Positions 8,864 to 18,127 of a stretch of DNA of 64,000 nucleotides are shown here, piece by piece; position 1 is the first letter of the stretch; each line of letters opens with the position of its first letter. The position numbers and the translations under genes were made by a program. Location of the stretch: positions 558,001 to 622,000 of the forward strand of contig NZ_CP120677.1 of NCBI RefSeq assembly GCF_029537395.1, given 5' to 3'. The notes under the pieces are model-generated. The model ran no database searches. It saw only the letters and a program-made list of their open reading frames with translations, and had not been told where the DNA came from. Origin of the DNA: Tissierella sp. Yu-01. Its GTDB lineage: Bacteria > Bacillota > Clostridia > Tissierellales > Tissierellaceae.

Positions 8864-9887
8864 CAAAGAGTTCATGAGTCTTATGAAAAAGGGCGATATA
8901 GATTCGACATATCTTTTTATAGGTGTAGAGGATTATTTAAAAGATGAATGTATAGATTTAATAAAGGGAAAATATATAGATAGTTCCTTAGAAACATTAA
9001 ATTTTGTAGTTCTTGATGGGAAAATATCTACTACAGATGATTTGATAAATTCATGTGAGACACTGCCATTTATGTCACCTAAGAAGATAGTTGTACTTAA
9101 AGACATCTCGCAGTTTTTTGATAAAGAAGAGAATAACTCCAAAGAAATGTATGATTATTTGGGAAACCTAGGAGACCATTTATGCTTGATCCTTTTAGAT
9201 GAAAATAATGAATTAAAAAAGACTAGTAAAGTATATAAATACTATAAGAAAATAAATAAAGTAGTTGAATTTGATAAATTAAAAGGGAAGGATTTATCAC
9301 AGTGGGTTGAAAAAATAGTTAAAGGAAATAATTTAAGGATATCTAATTCGAATATAAACTACTTAATTCAAAATAGCCCTTACTTTAGTAAAAATATAAC
9401 TACTACACTATATGATTTGGAAAATGAACTAAGAAAAATTATCAGCTATGCAAAAGATGATGAAATAACTAAGGAAGATATAGATATTGTAATGGTAAAA
9501 ACCATTGATAACAATATTTTCGACTTGCTTTCTTCAATCAATAAAGGTGATGTAGATAATGCATTATCTATATTTAATGAAATATACTTTTCCAATGAAC
9601 CTATACCTAAAATTTTATTTATGATAAGCAGACAAATCCGATTAATGTTAAGCTATAATATCTACAGAGAAAGGGGATATACAGAAGGAGAGAGCATGGA
9701 GAAAATGCAAATAAAGTCCTATGAGTATTCAAAAATATCTGCTCAAGCAAAGATGTACTCAACTAATGAGCTTGAGAAGTATCTAAATTTACTCCTTTCT
9801 GTTGATAAGAAGTTCAAGTCCAGTGCATCTGATCAAAGAATAGACATGGAAGTACTCATCATTAGATTATCCAAAAAAATAATATAA
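8856..9887 (+). CDS. holA: DNA polymerase III delta subunit (clamp-loader)
   Basis: 343 residues from a TTG start at 8856, six bases after AGAAGGTG and inside the last codons of comEC (8-base overlap), suggesting translational coupling. The protein has the HolA pattern: N-terminal nucleotide-binding-like fold (TYLFIGVEDYLKDE), a middle helical region and a C-terminal collar domain (FMISRQIRLML). It opens the sliding clamp within the clamp-loader complex. The comEC-holA-rpsT order is conserved in Firmicutes. Confidence 0.93.
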   Translation: MTNKEFMSLMKKGDIDSTYLFIGVEDYLKDECIDLIKGKYIDSSLETLNFVVLDGKISTTDDLINSCETLPFMSPKKIVVLKDISQFFDKEENNSKEMYDYLGNLGDHLCLILLDENNELKKTSKVYKYYKKINKVVEFDKLKGKDLSQWVEKIVKGNNLRISNSNINYLIQNSPYFSKNITTTLYDLENELRKIISYAKDDEITKEDIDIVMVKTIDNNIFDLLSSINKGDVDNALSIFNEIYFSNEPIPKILFMISRQIRLMLSYNIYRERGYTEGESMEKMQIKSYEYSKISAQAKMYSTNELEKYLNLLLSVDKKFKSSASDQRIDMEVLIIRLSKKII

Positions 9888-9901
9888 AAGAATGTAAAAA
9901 A

Positions 9902-9922
9902 AACTTCGGCTCCACCGAAGTT
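9902..9922. terminator. terminator between convergent holA and rpsT
   Basis: AACTTCGG/CCGAAGTT, loop CTCCA, with an A-run on the left that becomes a U-run for the minus-strand rpsT transcript. Confidence 0.85.
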
Positions 9923-9926
9923 CTAT

Positions 9927-10190
9927 TTACATTGCTTGATTTAATTTCTTAGTTAGTCTACTAACCTTTCTTGCTACTGTATTCTTATGAAGTACGTTCT
10001 TATGAGCCGCTCTTTTAAGTTTTTTGTCTATAATATTAAGTAATACCTTAGCTTCTACTAAATCTCCAGCATTAACTGCATTTTCAAATTTCTTAATATA
10101 TGTCTTAATTTCTGATTTTCTACTCTTATTTAAAGCTGTTTTCTTTTCAATAACTAGGATTCTTTTTTCAGCAGATTTTATATTTGCCAA
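9927..10190 (-). CDS. rpsT: 30S ribosomal protein S20
   Basis: 87 residues beginning MANIKSAEKR, the usual S20 start. The codon is TTG at 10190 with GAGGAGGTGAAA upstream, so the longer frame is wrong. It is rich in Lys and Arg, with the helical pattern of S20 (KSEIKTYIKKF, HKNTVARKVSRL). It binds 16S rRNA in the small-subunit body. It is transcribed against its neighbours from its own promoter. A non-ATG start for S20 is well known and can reduce translation, as in the autoregulated E. coli gene. Confidence 0.97.
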   Translation of the reverse strand: MANIKSAEKRILVIEKKTALNKSRKSEIKTYIKKFENAVNAGDLVEAKVLLNIIDKKLKRAAHKNVLHKNTVARKVSRLTKKLNQAM

Positions 10191-10221
10191 TAGTTTCACC
10201 TCCTCTAATCTAACAAAGGAT

Positions 10222-10250
10222 ATTTTACCATGAACATAGACAAATTGCAA
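10222..10250 (-). promoter_or_regulatory. promoter of rpsT
   Basis: On the minus strand: TTGCAA, 17-base spacer, TAAAAT, about 31 bases before the TTG start codon. Confidence 0.65.
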
Positions 10251-10309
10251 GGATAAATAATCTTAATATGGTTAGAATTATTTAATAAATAGGTGGAAAG
10301 GAGATAAAA

Positions 10310-11284
10310 ATGAAAAATGTTCATACAGATTTAGCTGTTGAAAGTAGAGAAATGTATAGTGAGAGTAATGATGTTGAAATCGAGGGAGTTTCCGTTGATA
10401 TAGAGGAGACAGAAAATTATTCCATTACTAGAATTGAAATTATGAATAATAATGGTGTGGAAAAAATGAGAAAACCGATAGGCAAGTATATAACAATAGA
10501 CATTCCAAATCTAAATATTACTGACCAGGATTTAAAAGATGAAATTAGTCAGGCATTAGCTAAAGAAATAAAAGGTATGGGATATAATAAAGAAAATTCT
10601 AAGATTCTTATAATAGGTTTAGGAAATTGGAATGTCAGTCCAGATGCATTAGGTCCTAAAGTTGTTGAAAGAGTATTGGTAACTAGACATTATTTTGTGA
10701 ATTATAATAAAGAATTTGATGAAACTATGGCAAATGTAGCTGCAATGGCTCCTGGGGTAATGGGCATTACAGGTATTGAAAGTATGGATATAGTTAAGGG
10801 GATAGTAGATAAAATTAAACCCGATTTATTAATAGCTGTTGATGCATTAGCATCTAGAAAGATGAATAGAGTTAGTAAGACTATACAATTAGCAGATACA
10901 GGTATAAGTCCTGGTAGTGGTATTGGAAATAAACGAATGGCTTTAAACAAAGAAACTCTTGGTATACCAGTCTTAGCAATAGGAATTCCCACTGTAGTTA
11001 ATGCTGCAACTATGGTAAATGATACTTTAGATTTAATTTTAGATTCATTAAAGGAACAGGCAGAAGTTGGTAAGGAGTTCTATAATTTATTAGATGACTT
11101 ATCAGATGATGATAAATACTCTCTAATAGTTGAAGTGTTAAATCCTTTTATGGGAAATACAATAGTGACTCCAAAAGATATCGATGTAACTATTGATGAT
11201 TTATCAATAATAATTGCTAATGGTTTAAATATAGCACTCCATCCTGGAATAGATTTAAAAGATGTTAATAGATATCTTAGATAG
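10310..11284 (+). CDS. gpr: germination protease GPR (spore aspartic-type endopeptidase)
   Basis: 324 residues; ATG after GGAAAGGAG. Characteristic motifs are VHTDLAVES at the N-terminus, GLGNWNVSPDALGP (with the conserved catalytic-site Asp), AVDALASR and GIGIPTVVNAATM. GPR is made as a zymogen in the forespore and degrades small acid-soluble spore proteins during germination. The first residues should be the propeptide removed by self-cleavage. It is followed by spoIIP, the same pair as in B. subtilis. No clear sigma-G promoter could be read upstream. Its presence indicates a genuine spore-former. Confidence 0.95.
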   Translation: MKNVHTDLAVESREMYSESNDVEIEGVSVDIEETENYSITRIEIMNNNGVEKMRKPIGKYITIDIPNLNITDQDLKDEISQALAKEIKGMGYNKENSKILIIGLGNWNVSPDALGPKVVERVLVTRHYFVNYNKEFDETMANVAAMAPGVMGITGIESMDIVKGIVDKIKPDLLIAVDALASRKMNRVSKTIQLADTGISPGSGIGNKRMALNKETLGIPVLAIGIPTVVNAATMVNDTLDLILDSLKEQAEVGKEFYNLLDDLSDDDKYSLIVEVLNPFMGNTIVTPKDIDVTIDDLSIIIANGLNIALHPGIDLKDVNRYLR

Positions 11285-11364
11285 TAACATAAAATAAATC
11301 CCTATTGAATATAATGAGTTTATAGATGAGCACTGTTTCAACATATTTAATAGGGAGTGTTTAC

Positions 11365-12390
11365 ATGAGGAGAAGAAAAGTTAGAAGGATAAAAAAAACT
11401 GATAGTTATCTTGTAATGATTCTCGTTTGTTTGTTAATTTTGAATTTTGGTGTTTTATTATATAGAGTTGTATTAACTAATGCTGCAATTGATAGCAAGA
11501 GTATGTTGGTTAAGGTTTTTTCAAATCTTAAACTAAATGAATTGGATTTTTGGTTAACAGATGATGATGAAGTGGCTAAAAATAACAATGAGTTTGAAGA
11601 TAGTACAATTGATGATAGTGGAGAACTGGAATATATAGATGATTATATAATTGATAGACTTGATGAATATGAAAGCTTAATTATTATAAAGGAATCTAAT
11701 GGGATAAGCTCTATAGAAAATATTCCTAAACCATTAAACATTGAAAAGGTCAAAGTTGATAGAGAAAAGGATTATATTTTAATGTATCACACACATGCTA
11801 CAGAGGCGTATTTAACTGATGATGAAGACCTATATCATAACCCTGATACAAGTAAAAACATGATAAGCATAGGAGAGGTAATGACAAAAGTCTTAGAAGC
11901 AAAAGGACACAAAGTTGATCATGTTCAAACACTACATGATTTACCTTCTTATAATAAATCCTATACTCGTTCAATAAATACAATTAATAGTAAAAAGACT
12001 GAGAATAATAATTTGAAAATCTTTTTTGACTTACACAGAGATGGAGTAGATAAGGATGCTGAATACAAGGATAGATTTCTTGAAACTGCTAGAATTAATA
12101 TAAATGGAGTCAGCACGGCCACATTTTCATTAGTAGTTGGACCTGATGCTGACAATTATGAACAGATTTTGAACTTTGCTAAATATATTAAAGCAGTATC
12201 AGATACATTATATCCTAATCTTTGTACCGGTATTATTGTAAAACCTTATGGTAAATACAATTTAAATGTATCTAATTATTCTGCTTTGGTAGAGGTTGGA
12301 AGCAACTTAGTTACCCAGGAAGAAGCTACTGAAACTGCAAAATTGGTAGGAGAAATATTAAGTCTTGTAATCGACAGCATAATAGAATAA
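11365..12390 (+). CDS. spoIIP: stage II sporulation protein P (cell-wall amidase/endopeptidase)
   Basis: 341 residues from the ATG at 11365, which has AATAGGGAGTG upstream; the GTG-type extension lacks a site. There is an N-terminal transmembrane anchor (about 14-36, LVMILVCLLILNFGVLLY). The catalytic domain shows YHTHATEAY and FDLHRDG, which give the zinc-binding histidines and acidic residues of the amidase_3-like SpoIIP fold. SpoIIP acts with SpoIID and SpoIIM to thin septal peptidoglycan during engulfment. It probably shares a transcript with gpr, 80 bases upstream. Confidence 0.93.
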   Translation: MRRRKVRRIKKTDSYLVMILVCLLILNFGVLLYRVVLTNAAIDSKSMLVKVFSNLKLNELDFWLTDDDEVAKNNNEFEDSTIDDSGELEYIDDYIIDRLDEYESLIIIKESNGISSIENIPKPLNIEKVKVDREKDYILMYHTHATEAYLTDDEDLYHNPDTSKNMISIGEVMTKVLEAKGHKVDHVQTLHDLPSYNKSYTRSINTINSKKTENNNLKIFFDLHRDGVDKDAEYKDRFLETARININGVSTATFSLVVGPDADNYEQILNFAKYIKAVSDTLYPNLCTGIIVKPYGKYNLNVSNYSALVEVGSNLVTQEEATETAKLVGEILSLVIDSIIE

Positions 12391-12393
12391 AAT

Positions 12394-12421
12394 TTGATTA
12401 ATAAAGCTAAAGTGTTATAAT
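12394..12421 (+). promoter_or_regulatory. promoter of lepB
   Basis: TTGATT, 16-base spacer, TATAAT, about 50 bases before the TTG start. Confidence 0.6.
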
Positions 12422-12470
12422 AAAACAAGTGATATAATAAAATTAGTAATATTACTAGGGGGTATATGCA

Positions 12471-13019
12471 TTGGATAATAATGACAATAAGGAACCCAAA
12501 AGTGAGGCTCTTGAATGGATTAAAAGTATTGTAACTGCCATTATCATAGCAGTATTGATTAAAACATTTGTCTTTAATACAACATACGTTTTAGGAAACT
12601 CAATGTATCCTACATTGCATGAAAGAGATAGATTATTTGCTATAAAAGTTCCGTTATATTTTGGAGGTCCACAAAGAGGTGATGTAATAGTACTAAAAGC
12701 GCCTGATAGTGATGATAAGGACTATATTAAGAGGGTTATAGGAATAGAAGGAGACAAAGTAGAAATAATTGACGGAAATGTATATCTAAATGATGAACTG
12801 TTGAAAGAAGACTATATAGAAGAAGGAGCCTATACTCATATATATAATGAAAATACATGGGTCGTACCAAAAGGACAGGTATTTGTTTTAGGTGATAATA
12901 GAGAAGAAGGCGCTAGTAAGGATAGTAGATATTTTGGATGCATAGATATTGACTCTGTAAAAGGAGTTACTGGATTTAGATATTTTCCTTTTGATAATAG
13001 GTTTGGTAAAATAAGCTAA
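12471..13019 (+). CDS. lepB: signal peptidase I
   Basis: 182 residues; TTG start at 12471 after ACTAGGGGGTATATGCA. One N-terminal membrane segment (about 17-36) is followed by the catalytic Ser box GNSMYPTL, the Lys box YIKRVIG and the GDNREEGASKDSR box. It cleaves signal peptides of exported proteins at the outer face of the membrane. Length and single anchor fit the Gram-positive type. It lies between spoIIP and lepA. Confidence 0.95.
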   Translation: MDNNDNKEPKSEALEWIKSIVTAIIIAVLIKTFVFNTTYVLGNSMYPTLHERDRLFAIKVPLYFGGPQRGDVIVLKAPDSDDKDYIKRVIGIEGDKVEIIDGNVYLNDELLKEDYIEEGAYTHIYNENTWVVPKGQVFVLGDNREEGASKDSRYFGCIDIDSVKGVTGFRYFPFDNRFGKIS

Positions 13020-13080
13020 AGGTTTTTACAAATTAGTATATAAATTCAATAAACTGGGAATTCTATATTTGGTGATAAAT

Positions 13081-13311
13081 ATGGAATCGAGAGTTGAAAG
13101 GCATCAAAGAAAAAGAAAGAGATTCTTTTCTAGATTAGTTAAATCAATTATATTAATAGTCTTAATTATTTTCTTCACATTTTATATGGTTGAAGTAAAT
13201 GATACCATTAAGGATTTAAATGTTTTAGAAAACACAGAACTATTGGATATTGATCTGTCAAAAGGCTCAATATCAATACTAGGAAAAACCTATAACATTA
13301 CTGTAAAATAA
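13081..13311 (+). CDS. small single-pass membrane protein of unknown function
   Basis: 76 residues from the ATG at 13081, with TTGGTGA upstream. It has a basic N-terminus (RHQRKRKRFFSR), one transmembrane helix (about 20-40, SIILIVLIIFFTFYMV) and a short acidic extracellular tail. I do not recognise the family. Its place just before lepA is like that of B. subtilis yqxA, but no similarity can be claimed. Its stop codon lies inside a strong terminator. Confidence 0.6.
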   Translation: MESRVERHQRKRKRFFSRLVKSIILIVLIIFFTFYMVEVNDTIKDLNVLENTELLDIDLSKGSISILGKTYNITVK

Positions 13312-13340
13312 AAGACCAGTTTTTCTGGTCTTTTATTTTA
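13304..13340 (+). terminator. hairpin terminator after the small membrane protein
   Basis: 16-bp perfect stem (13304-13319 with 13325-13340), loop TTTTT. The stop codon lies in the left arm. Confidence 0.85.
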
Positions 13341-13365
13341 CATAATAATCAAATTTTGTTATAAT
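13337..13365 (+). promoter_or_regulatory. promoter of lepA
   Basis: TTTACA, 17-base spacer, TATAAT, 38 bases before the lepA start. The -35 box overlaps the right foot of the preceding terminator. Confidence 0.7.
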
Positions 13366-13402
13366 TATCTGGAAATGTGTTGACTTTCAAAGGAGGAAGA
13401 GC

Positions 13403-15211
13403 ATGCAAGTTAAGCAAGAAAACATAAGGAATTTTTCCATAATAGCTCATATAGATCATGGTAAATCAACTTTAGCAGATAGGTTAATAGAAAACACTGG
13501 AATGTTAACCACAAGAGAAATGCAGCAGCAGGTATTGGATAGCATGGATTTGGAGAGAGAAAGAGGAATTACAATAAAGTTAAAAGCTATCAGACTCGTG
13601 TACAAAGCTAAAGATGGTGAAGATTACATATTGAATCTAATTGATACACCAGGTCATGTTGATTTTAATTACGAAGTATCTAGATCACTAGCAGCATGTG
13701 AAGGTGCAATTTTAGTTGTGGATGCGACACAGGGTGTTGAGGCACAAACTTTAGCAAATGTATATTTAGCAATAGACCAGGATTTAGAGATATTACCCGT
13801 GGTAAATAAGATAGATTTACCAAGTGCTAGACCCGATGAAGTAAAGAAAGAAGTAGAGGATATCATTGGAATTGATTGTGAAGATGCACCTTTAATATCG
13901 GCAAAAGAAGGGCTAAACATAGATAAAGTGCTAGAGGATATTGTATCAAAGGTTCCAGCACCTGTTGGAGATAAAAATGCACCATTAAAGGCATTAATCT
14001 TTGATTCATATTATGATAGTTATAAAGGAGTCACTTGTTATATTAGGGTAGTTGAGGGCGCTATTAAACCAGGAATGACTATGAAGATGATGTCTACTGG
14101 GAAGACCTTTGAAGTAACAGAAGTGGGAGTCAATACCTCTAGGCATATAAGCTTAGAACAATTAGAGGCTGGAGAAGTAGGATATGTTACAGCAAGTATA
14201 AAGAATGTAAAGGAAGCAAGAGTTGGAGATACTATAACTGATGCAAATAACCCTACTAAAGAGCCGTTGGCTGGTTATAAAAAGGTTATACCTATGGTTT
14301 ACTGTGGTATATATCCAGCAGAAGGAGAAGATTTTTCAACTGTAAGGGATGCACTGGAAAAGTTACAGGTCAATGATGCTGCCTTAGTATTTGAGTCAGA
14401 AACTTCAGTTGCTTTAGGATTTGGATTTAGATGTGGTTTCTTAGGACTACTTCATATGGAAATAATACAAGAAAGACTTGAAAGGGAATTTGACTTAAAT
14501 ATAATAACTACAGCACCTAGTGTTATTTACAAGGTTATGAAGAATGATGGTACATTGATTGAAATACAAAATCCTACGAATTTACCACCTCTTACAGAGA
14601 TTGACTATATGGAAGAACCTATAGTTAAAGCCTCAATAATGACGCCTACTGATTATGTTGGAACCATTATGGAATTGTGCCAAAACAAGAGAGGTACTTT
14701 CCTAAATATGGAGTATTTAGAGGAAAAGAGAGTTGTTTTACATTATGAATTGCCTCTTAATGAAGTAATTTATGATTTCTTTGATGCATTAAAGTCAAAG
14801 ACAAGAGGCTATGCTTCATTTGATTATGAGCTAAAAGGCTATAGAAGAAGTGAGTTAGTGAAGATGGATATTCTAATAAATGGAGAGCTTGTAGATGCAT
14901 TTTCCTTGATTGTACATGAGGAAAAAGCATATGAAAGAGGTAGAAATATAGCAGAAAGATTAGTAGATGTTATACCTAGACATCAATTTGCTATTCCAAT
15001 ACAAGCTGCAATCGGAAGCAAAATAATAGCTAGAGAGACCATAAGAGCATTAAGAAAAGATGTATTAGCAAAATGTTATGGTGGAGATATTTCTAGAAAG
15101 AAGAAATTATTAGAGAAACAAAAAGAAGGTAAGAAACGAATGAGATCAATTGGGTCTGTAGAAGTACCACAAGAAGCATTTCTAACAGTTCTAAAATATG
15201 ATGAAAAGTAA
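13403..15211 (+). CDS. lepA: elongation factor 4 (LepA), ribosome-associated GTPase
   Basis: 602 residues; ATG after CAAAGGAGGAAG. GTPase motifs are AHIDHGKST (G1), ERGITIK (G2), DTPGHVDF (G3), NKIDLP (G4) and SAKEG (G5). The C-terminal LepA-specific domain with [20 protein letters not shown] and the Lys-rich tail [16 protein letters not shown] is complete. LepA assists translation and ribosome biogenesis under stress. The lepA-hemW-hrcA order is conserved in Firmicutes. Confidence 0.98.
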   Translation: MQVKQENIRNFSIIAHIDHGKSTLADRLIENTGMLTTREMQQQVLDSMDLERERGITIKLKAIRLVYKAKDGEDYILNLIDTPGHVDFNYEVSRSLAACEGAILVVDATQGVEAQTLANVYLAIDQDLEILPVVNKIDLPSARPDEVKKEVEDIIGIDCEDAPLISAKEGLNIDKVLEDIVSKVPAPVGDKNAPLKALIFDSYYDSYKGVTCYIRVVEGAIKPGMTMKMMSTGKTFEVTEVGVNTSRHISLEQLEAGEVGYVTASIKNVKEARVGDTITDANNPTKEPLAGYKKVIPMVYCGIYPAEGEDFSTVRDALEKLQVNDAALVFESETSVALGFGFRCGFLGLLHMEIIQERLEREFDLNIITTAPSVIYKVMKNDGTLIEIQNPTNLPPLTEIDYMEEPIVKASIMTPTDYVGTIMELCQNKRGTFLNMEYLEEKRVVLHYELPLNEVIYDFFDALKSKTRGYASFDYELKGYRRSELVKMDILINGELVDAFSLIVHEEKAYERGRNIAERLVDVIPRHQFAIPIQAAIGSKIIARETIRALRKDVLAKCYGGDISRKKKLLEKQKEGKKRMRSIGSVEVPQEAFLTVLKYDEK

Positions 15212-15219
15212 TTTTCTTT

Positions 15220-15250
15220 AAGATGCATACTATTTGTGTGCATCTTTTTT
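15220..15250 (+). terminator. terminator or attenuator between lepA and hemW
   Basis: AAGATGCATAC/GTGTGCATCTT with one G-U pair, loop TATTT, then a T-run. It ends right at the hemW ribosome binding site, so read-through would be needed for co-transcription. Confidence 0.8.
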
Positions 15251-15262
15251 AGGAGTGATTTA

Positions 15263-16399
15263 ATGAAGACATTTAGTCTATATATACACATACCATTCTG
15301 TGAGAGAAAATGCTATTACTGTGATTTTACTTCTTTTGCCAAAAATGATGAGGTTATTGATGAGTATGTGATTAATATAAATAAAGAAATCTCATTATAT
15401 AAGGAGAGGTTATGTGATTATAAATTAGAAACAATTTTTATTGGTGGTGGAACTCCATCAAGTATTGAACCAGTTTATATAGAGAAAATTTTAGAAAATG
15501 TATATGATACTTTTGATGTTCAATATTTGAATGAAATCACAATAGAAGCAAATCCAGGAACACTAAATTCAAAAAAAGTAAAATCATATAAAAATATAGG
15601 AATCAACAGAGTTAGTTTGGGTCTTCAGACTTTAAATAATAGTATGTTAAAATCCATAGGTAGAATACATACTGCCAATGATTTTATAGAATCATTTTTT
15701 ATGTTAAGAAATGAAGGTTTTGCTAATATAAATGTTGATTTAATGCTAGGATTACCTGGGCAAAAACAAGATGACTTAAAAGCTACTCTTAACGAAATAA
15801 TAAGGTTGAATTTAGAACATATATCTCTCTATAGCTTAATAATAGAAGAAGGTACACTAATCAATAAGTGGTATAAAAAAGGACTGCTATATTTGCCTGA
15901 TGAGGATTTGGAAAGACATATGTATCATGATTCTATTAGATTCTTAAAAGAATATGGTTATGAACATTATGAAATATCAAATTTTGCAAAGCCAGGATAC
16001 GAATGCAAACATAATCTGACTTATTGGAAAATCAAGCCATATCTAGGAATAGGTTTAAATAGCCACTCTAATTTAGCTGGCAAGCGGTTTTGGAATCATT
16101 CAAAATTCGCTGATTATAATAATCGATTAAAAAATAATCTTCTACCAATTGAAGGTGAAGAAATTATAGATAAGAATATGGAAATAGCCGAATTTTGTAT
16201 TATGGGATTACGTCTAATAAATGGAATAAATAAATTAGAATATAAAAATAGATTTGGTGAAGATATTAAATATAGATACGATAAAATTATAAATAAACAT
16301 GTTCATAATGGCTTAATAAAAGAAGATTATAATCATATTAGATTGACTAGTAAAGGATTGGATTTATCTAATATGGTAGAAGTAGATTTTATGCCATAA
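15263..16399 (+). CDS. hemW: HemW, radical-SAM haem chaperone
   Basis: 378 residues from the ATG at 15263, after TTAGGAGTGAT. The radical-SAM motif is CERKCYYCDF (CxxxCxxC), followed by GGGTPS, EANPG and VSLGLQ motifs. The CxxxCxxC spacing without the extra Cys, and the shorter length, identify HemW (a haem-binding chaperone) rather than coproporphyrinogen dehydrogenase HemN. It sits between lepA and hrcA as in B. subtilis. Confidence 0.93.
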   Translation: MKTFSLYIHIPFCERKCYYCDFTSFAKNDEVIDEYVININKEISLYKERLCDYKLETIFIGGGTPSSIEPVYIEKILENVYDTFDVQYLNEITIEANPGTLNSKKVKSYKNIGINRVSLGLQTLNNSMLKSIGRIHTANDFIESFFMLRNEGFANINVDLMLGLPGQKQDDLKATLNEIIRLNLEHISLYSLIIEEGTLINKWYKKGLLYLPDEDLERHMYHDSIRFLKEYGYEHYEISNFAKPGYECKHNLTYWKIKPYLGIGLNSHSNLAGKRFWNHSKFADYNNRLKNNLLPIEGEEIIDKNMEIAEFCIMGLRLINGINKLEYKNRFGEDIKYRYDKIINKHVHNGLIKEDYNHIRLTSKGLDLSNMVEVDFMP

Positions 16400-16413
16400 A
16401 AATTAAATAGGTA

Positions 16414-16442
16414 TTGACAAAGGTAGCATCAAGTGGTAATTT
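16414..16442 (+). promoter_or_regulatory. promoter of the hrcA-grpE-dnaK operon
   Basis: TTGACA, 17-base spacer, TAATTT, 12 bases before the CIRCE operator. Confidence 0.75.
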
Positions 16443-16454
16443 AATAATAGAATG

Positions 16455-16481
16455 TTAGCACTCGACCATAGGGAGTGCTAA
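16455..16481 (+). promoter_or_regulatory. CIRCE operator
   Basis: Perfect consensus TTAGCACTC-N9-GAGTGCTAA just downstream of the hrcA promoter. It is the binding site of the HrcA repressor, so the heat-shock operon is expected to be autoregulated and released by heat or GroE titration. Confidence 0.98.
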
Positions 16482-16509
16482 TAGCATCCACAATCAAGAG
16501 GTGATAATT

Positions 16510-17550
16510 ATGTTGGATGAAAGAAAGCTTAAAGTTCTTTATGCTATTATAAATAGTTATATAATAAGTGCTGAGCCTATAGGATCTAGAACCTTATCTA
16601 AACATTATGACCTTGGTGTAAGTTCTGCAACAATAAGAAATGAAATGTCTGACCTAGAGGAATTAGGTTTGTTAAACAAACCCCATTCTTCAGCAGGGAG
16701 AATTCCTTCGGATAAGGCATATAGACTGTATGTAGATAGTCTATTAAAGTTAAATAAATTTATACTTGATGAGAATAAAAAACAACAAATAAAAAACATC
16801 TTAATAAGTGAAACTCAAGAGTTAGAACACTTGTTGCAGACATCTGCCAAAGTTCTATCGGAGATTACAAATTATACAGCACTTGCAGTCTCACCTCATT
16901 TAAAGAATAGTAAAATTAAGCATATACAATTGATATCAATAGATAATAATCAGGTATTGCTAGTTATAGTTAATAATTCTGATATTGTGAAAAGTACTAT
17001 TTTTGAATTGGATAAACCAATTCCTGTTAATCAACTTAATACAATTTCAAACTTTTTAAATAATAGATTAAAAGGATTATCCTTTATTCAGCTTAATAGT
17101 ATTCTTGATTTGGGAATCTTAAATGAATTATATGAGTTCAAAGATATTCTTGAAAATCTTATACCTGTAATAAATAAGTCAATGGATGATACAGAATATA
17201 TAGAATTATATTCTGAAGGTATAACAAGATTGTTGAATTACCCTGAATATAATAATGTGGATAAAGCTAAATCTATTCTTTCATTTATAGAAGATAAGGA
17301 TTTGGTATTAGGAATGCTATTAGATGATACTTTATGTAATGATATTGATATAATTATTGGAACTGAAAATAATTATGCTCAATTAAAGGATAGTAGTATA
17401 GTTACAGCGACTTATAGTATTGGTGGCAAAACAATAGGTAAAATAGGGGTAATAGGCCCTACTAGAATGGACTATTATAAGCTAATTAATACTTTAAGGT
17501 TATTTTCAACGAATATATCAGAAATATTAGAAAAACTATCAGGAAAATAA
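16510..17550 (+). CDS. hrcA: heat-inducible transcription repressor HrcA
   Basis: 346 residues from the ATG at 16510; AAGAGGTG lies six bases upstream. The N-terminal winged helix (about 1-75) has PIGSRTLSKHYDLGVSSATIRNEMSDLEELG and HSSAGRIPSDKAYRLYVD, both highly typical. A GAF-like middle and dimerisation region ends in GGKTIGKIGVIGPTRMDY. It binds the CIRCE element directly upstream and controls itself plus grpE-dnaK-dnaJ. Confidence 0.98.
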   Translation: MLDERKLKVLYAIINSYIISAEPIGSRTLSKHYDLGVSSATIRNEMSDLEELGLLNKPHSSAGRIPSDKAYRLYVDSLLKLNKFILDENKKQQIKNILISETQELEHLLQTSAKVLSEITNYTALAVSPHLKNSKIKHIQLISIDNNQVLLVIVNNSDIVKSTIFELDKPIPVNQLNTISNFLNNRLKGLSFIQLNSILDLGILNELYEFKDILENLIPVINKSMDDTEYIELYSEGITRLLNYPEYNNVDKAKSILSFIEDKDLVLGMLLDDTLCNDIDIIIGTENNYAQLKDSSIVTATYSIGGKTIGKIGVIGPTRMDYYKLINTLRLFSTNISEILEKLSGK

Positions 17551-17565
17551 ATACGAGGTGATATA

Positions 17566-18108
17566 ATGAATGCAAATAATGAAGACTTAAATGAAAAAAA
17601 CTTAAAAAATAATATTGATGATGAAGAAAGCGAAAAAGTTGCTGAAGAAGAAAATTCTCCAGAGGATGGTATATTAAACGCTAAAGAAGAAGAAATCAGT
17701 GATTTGAAAAATAAGCTTGTAAGATTACAGGCTGATTTTGTTAATTATAAGAAAAGGACTGAAAAAGATAAGGAGAATTCCGTTATTTATGGAATTGAAA
17801 GTATAATAAAGGATTTACTTCCAATCATAGATAATTTTCAGAGATCAATAGATAGTGAAGTTGATAAAGAAAATAATTTCTATAAAGGAGTAAGTCTGAT
17901 TGAACAACAATTAATAGAATTGTTAAGGAATAATTCTGTAGATGAAATTGATTGTTTAGGTAAGCCTTTTGATCCGAATTTTCATCATGCTGTTTTTATG
18001 GAAGAGTCAGATGAGTATGAATCAGGAATTATCATTGAAGTTCTGCAAAAGGGTTATCTTTTAAAAGACAAAGTTATAAGACCATCAATGGTTAAAGTAT
18101 CAAAATAA
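17566..18108 (+). CDS. grpE: GrpE nucleotide exchange factor
   Basis: 180 residues; ATG after ACGAGGTGAT. An acidic, low-complexity N-terminus (about 1-40) precedes the long dimerising helix ([22 protein letters not shown]) and the beta domain with [12 protein letters not shown] and [21 protein letters not shown]. It exchanges ADP for ATP on DnaK. It is the second gene of the CIRCE operon. Confidence 0.97.
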   Translation: MNANNEDLNEKNLKNNIDDEESEKVAEEENSPEDGILNAKEEEISDLKNKLVRLQADFVNYKKRTEKDKENSVIYGIESIIKDLLPIIDNFQRSIDSEVDKENNFYKGVSLIEQQLIELLRNNSVDEIDCLGKPFDPNFHHAVFMEESDEYESGIIIEVLQKGYLLKDKVIRPSMVKVSK

Positions 18109-18127
18109 CATAGGGAGGAATTTATAT

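Noticed and set aside
4053-9887. Selenoprotein genes near tRNA-Sec
   Set aside because: All neighbouring genes are complete without in-frame TGA codons, so no selenoprotein can be claimed here.
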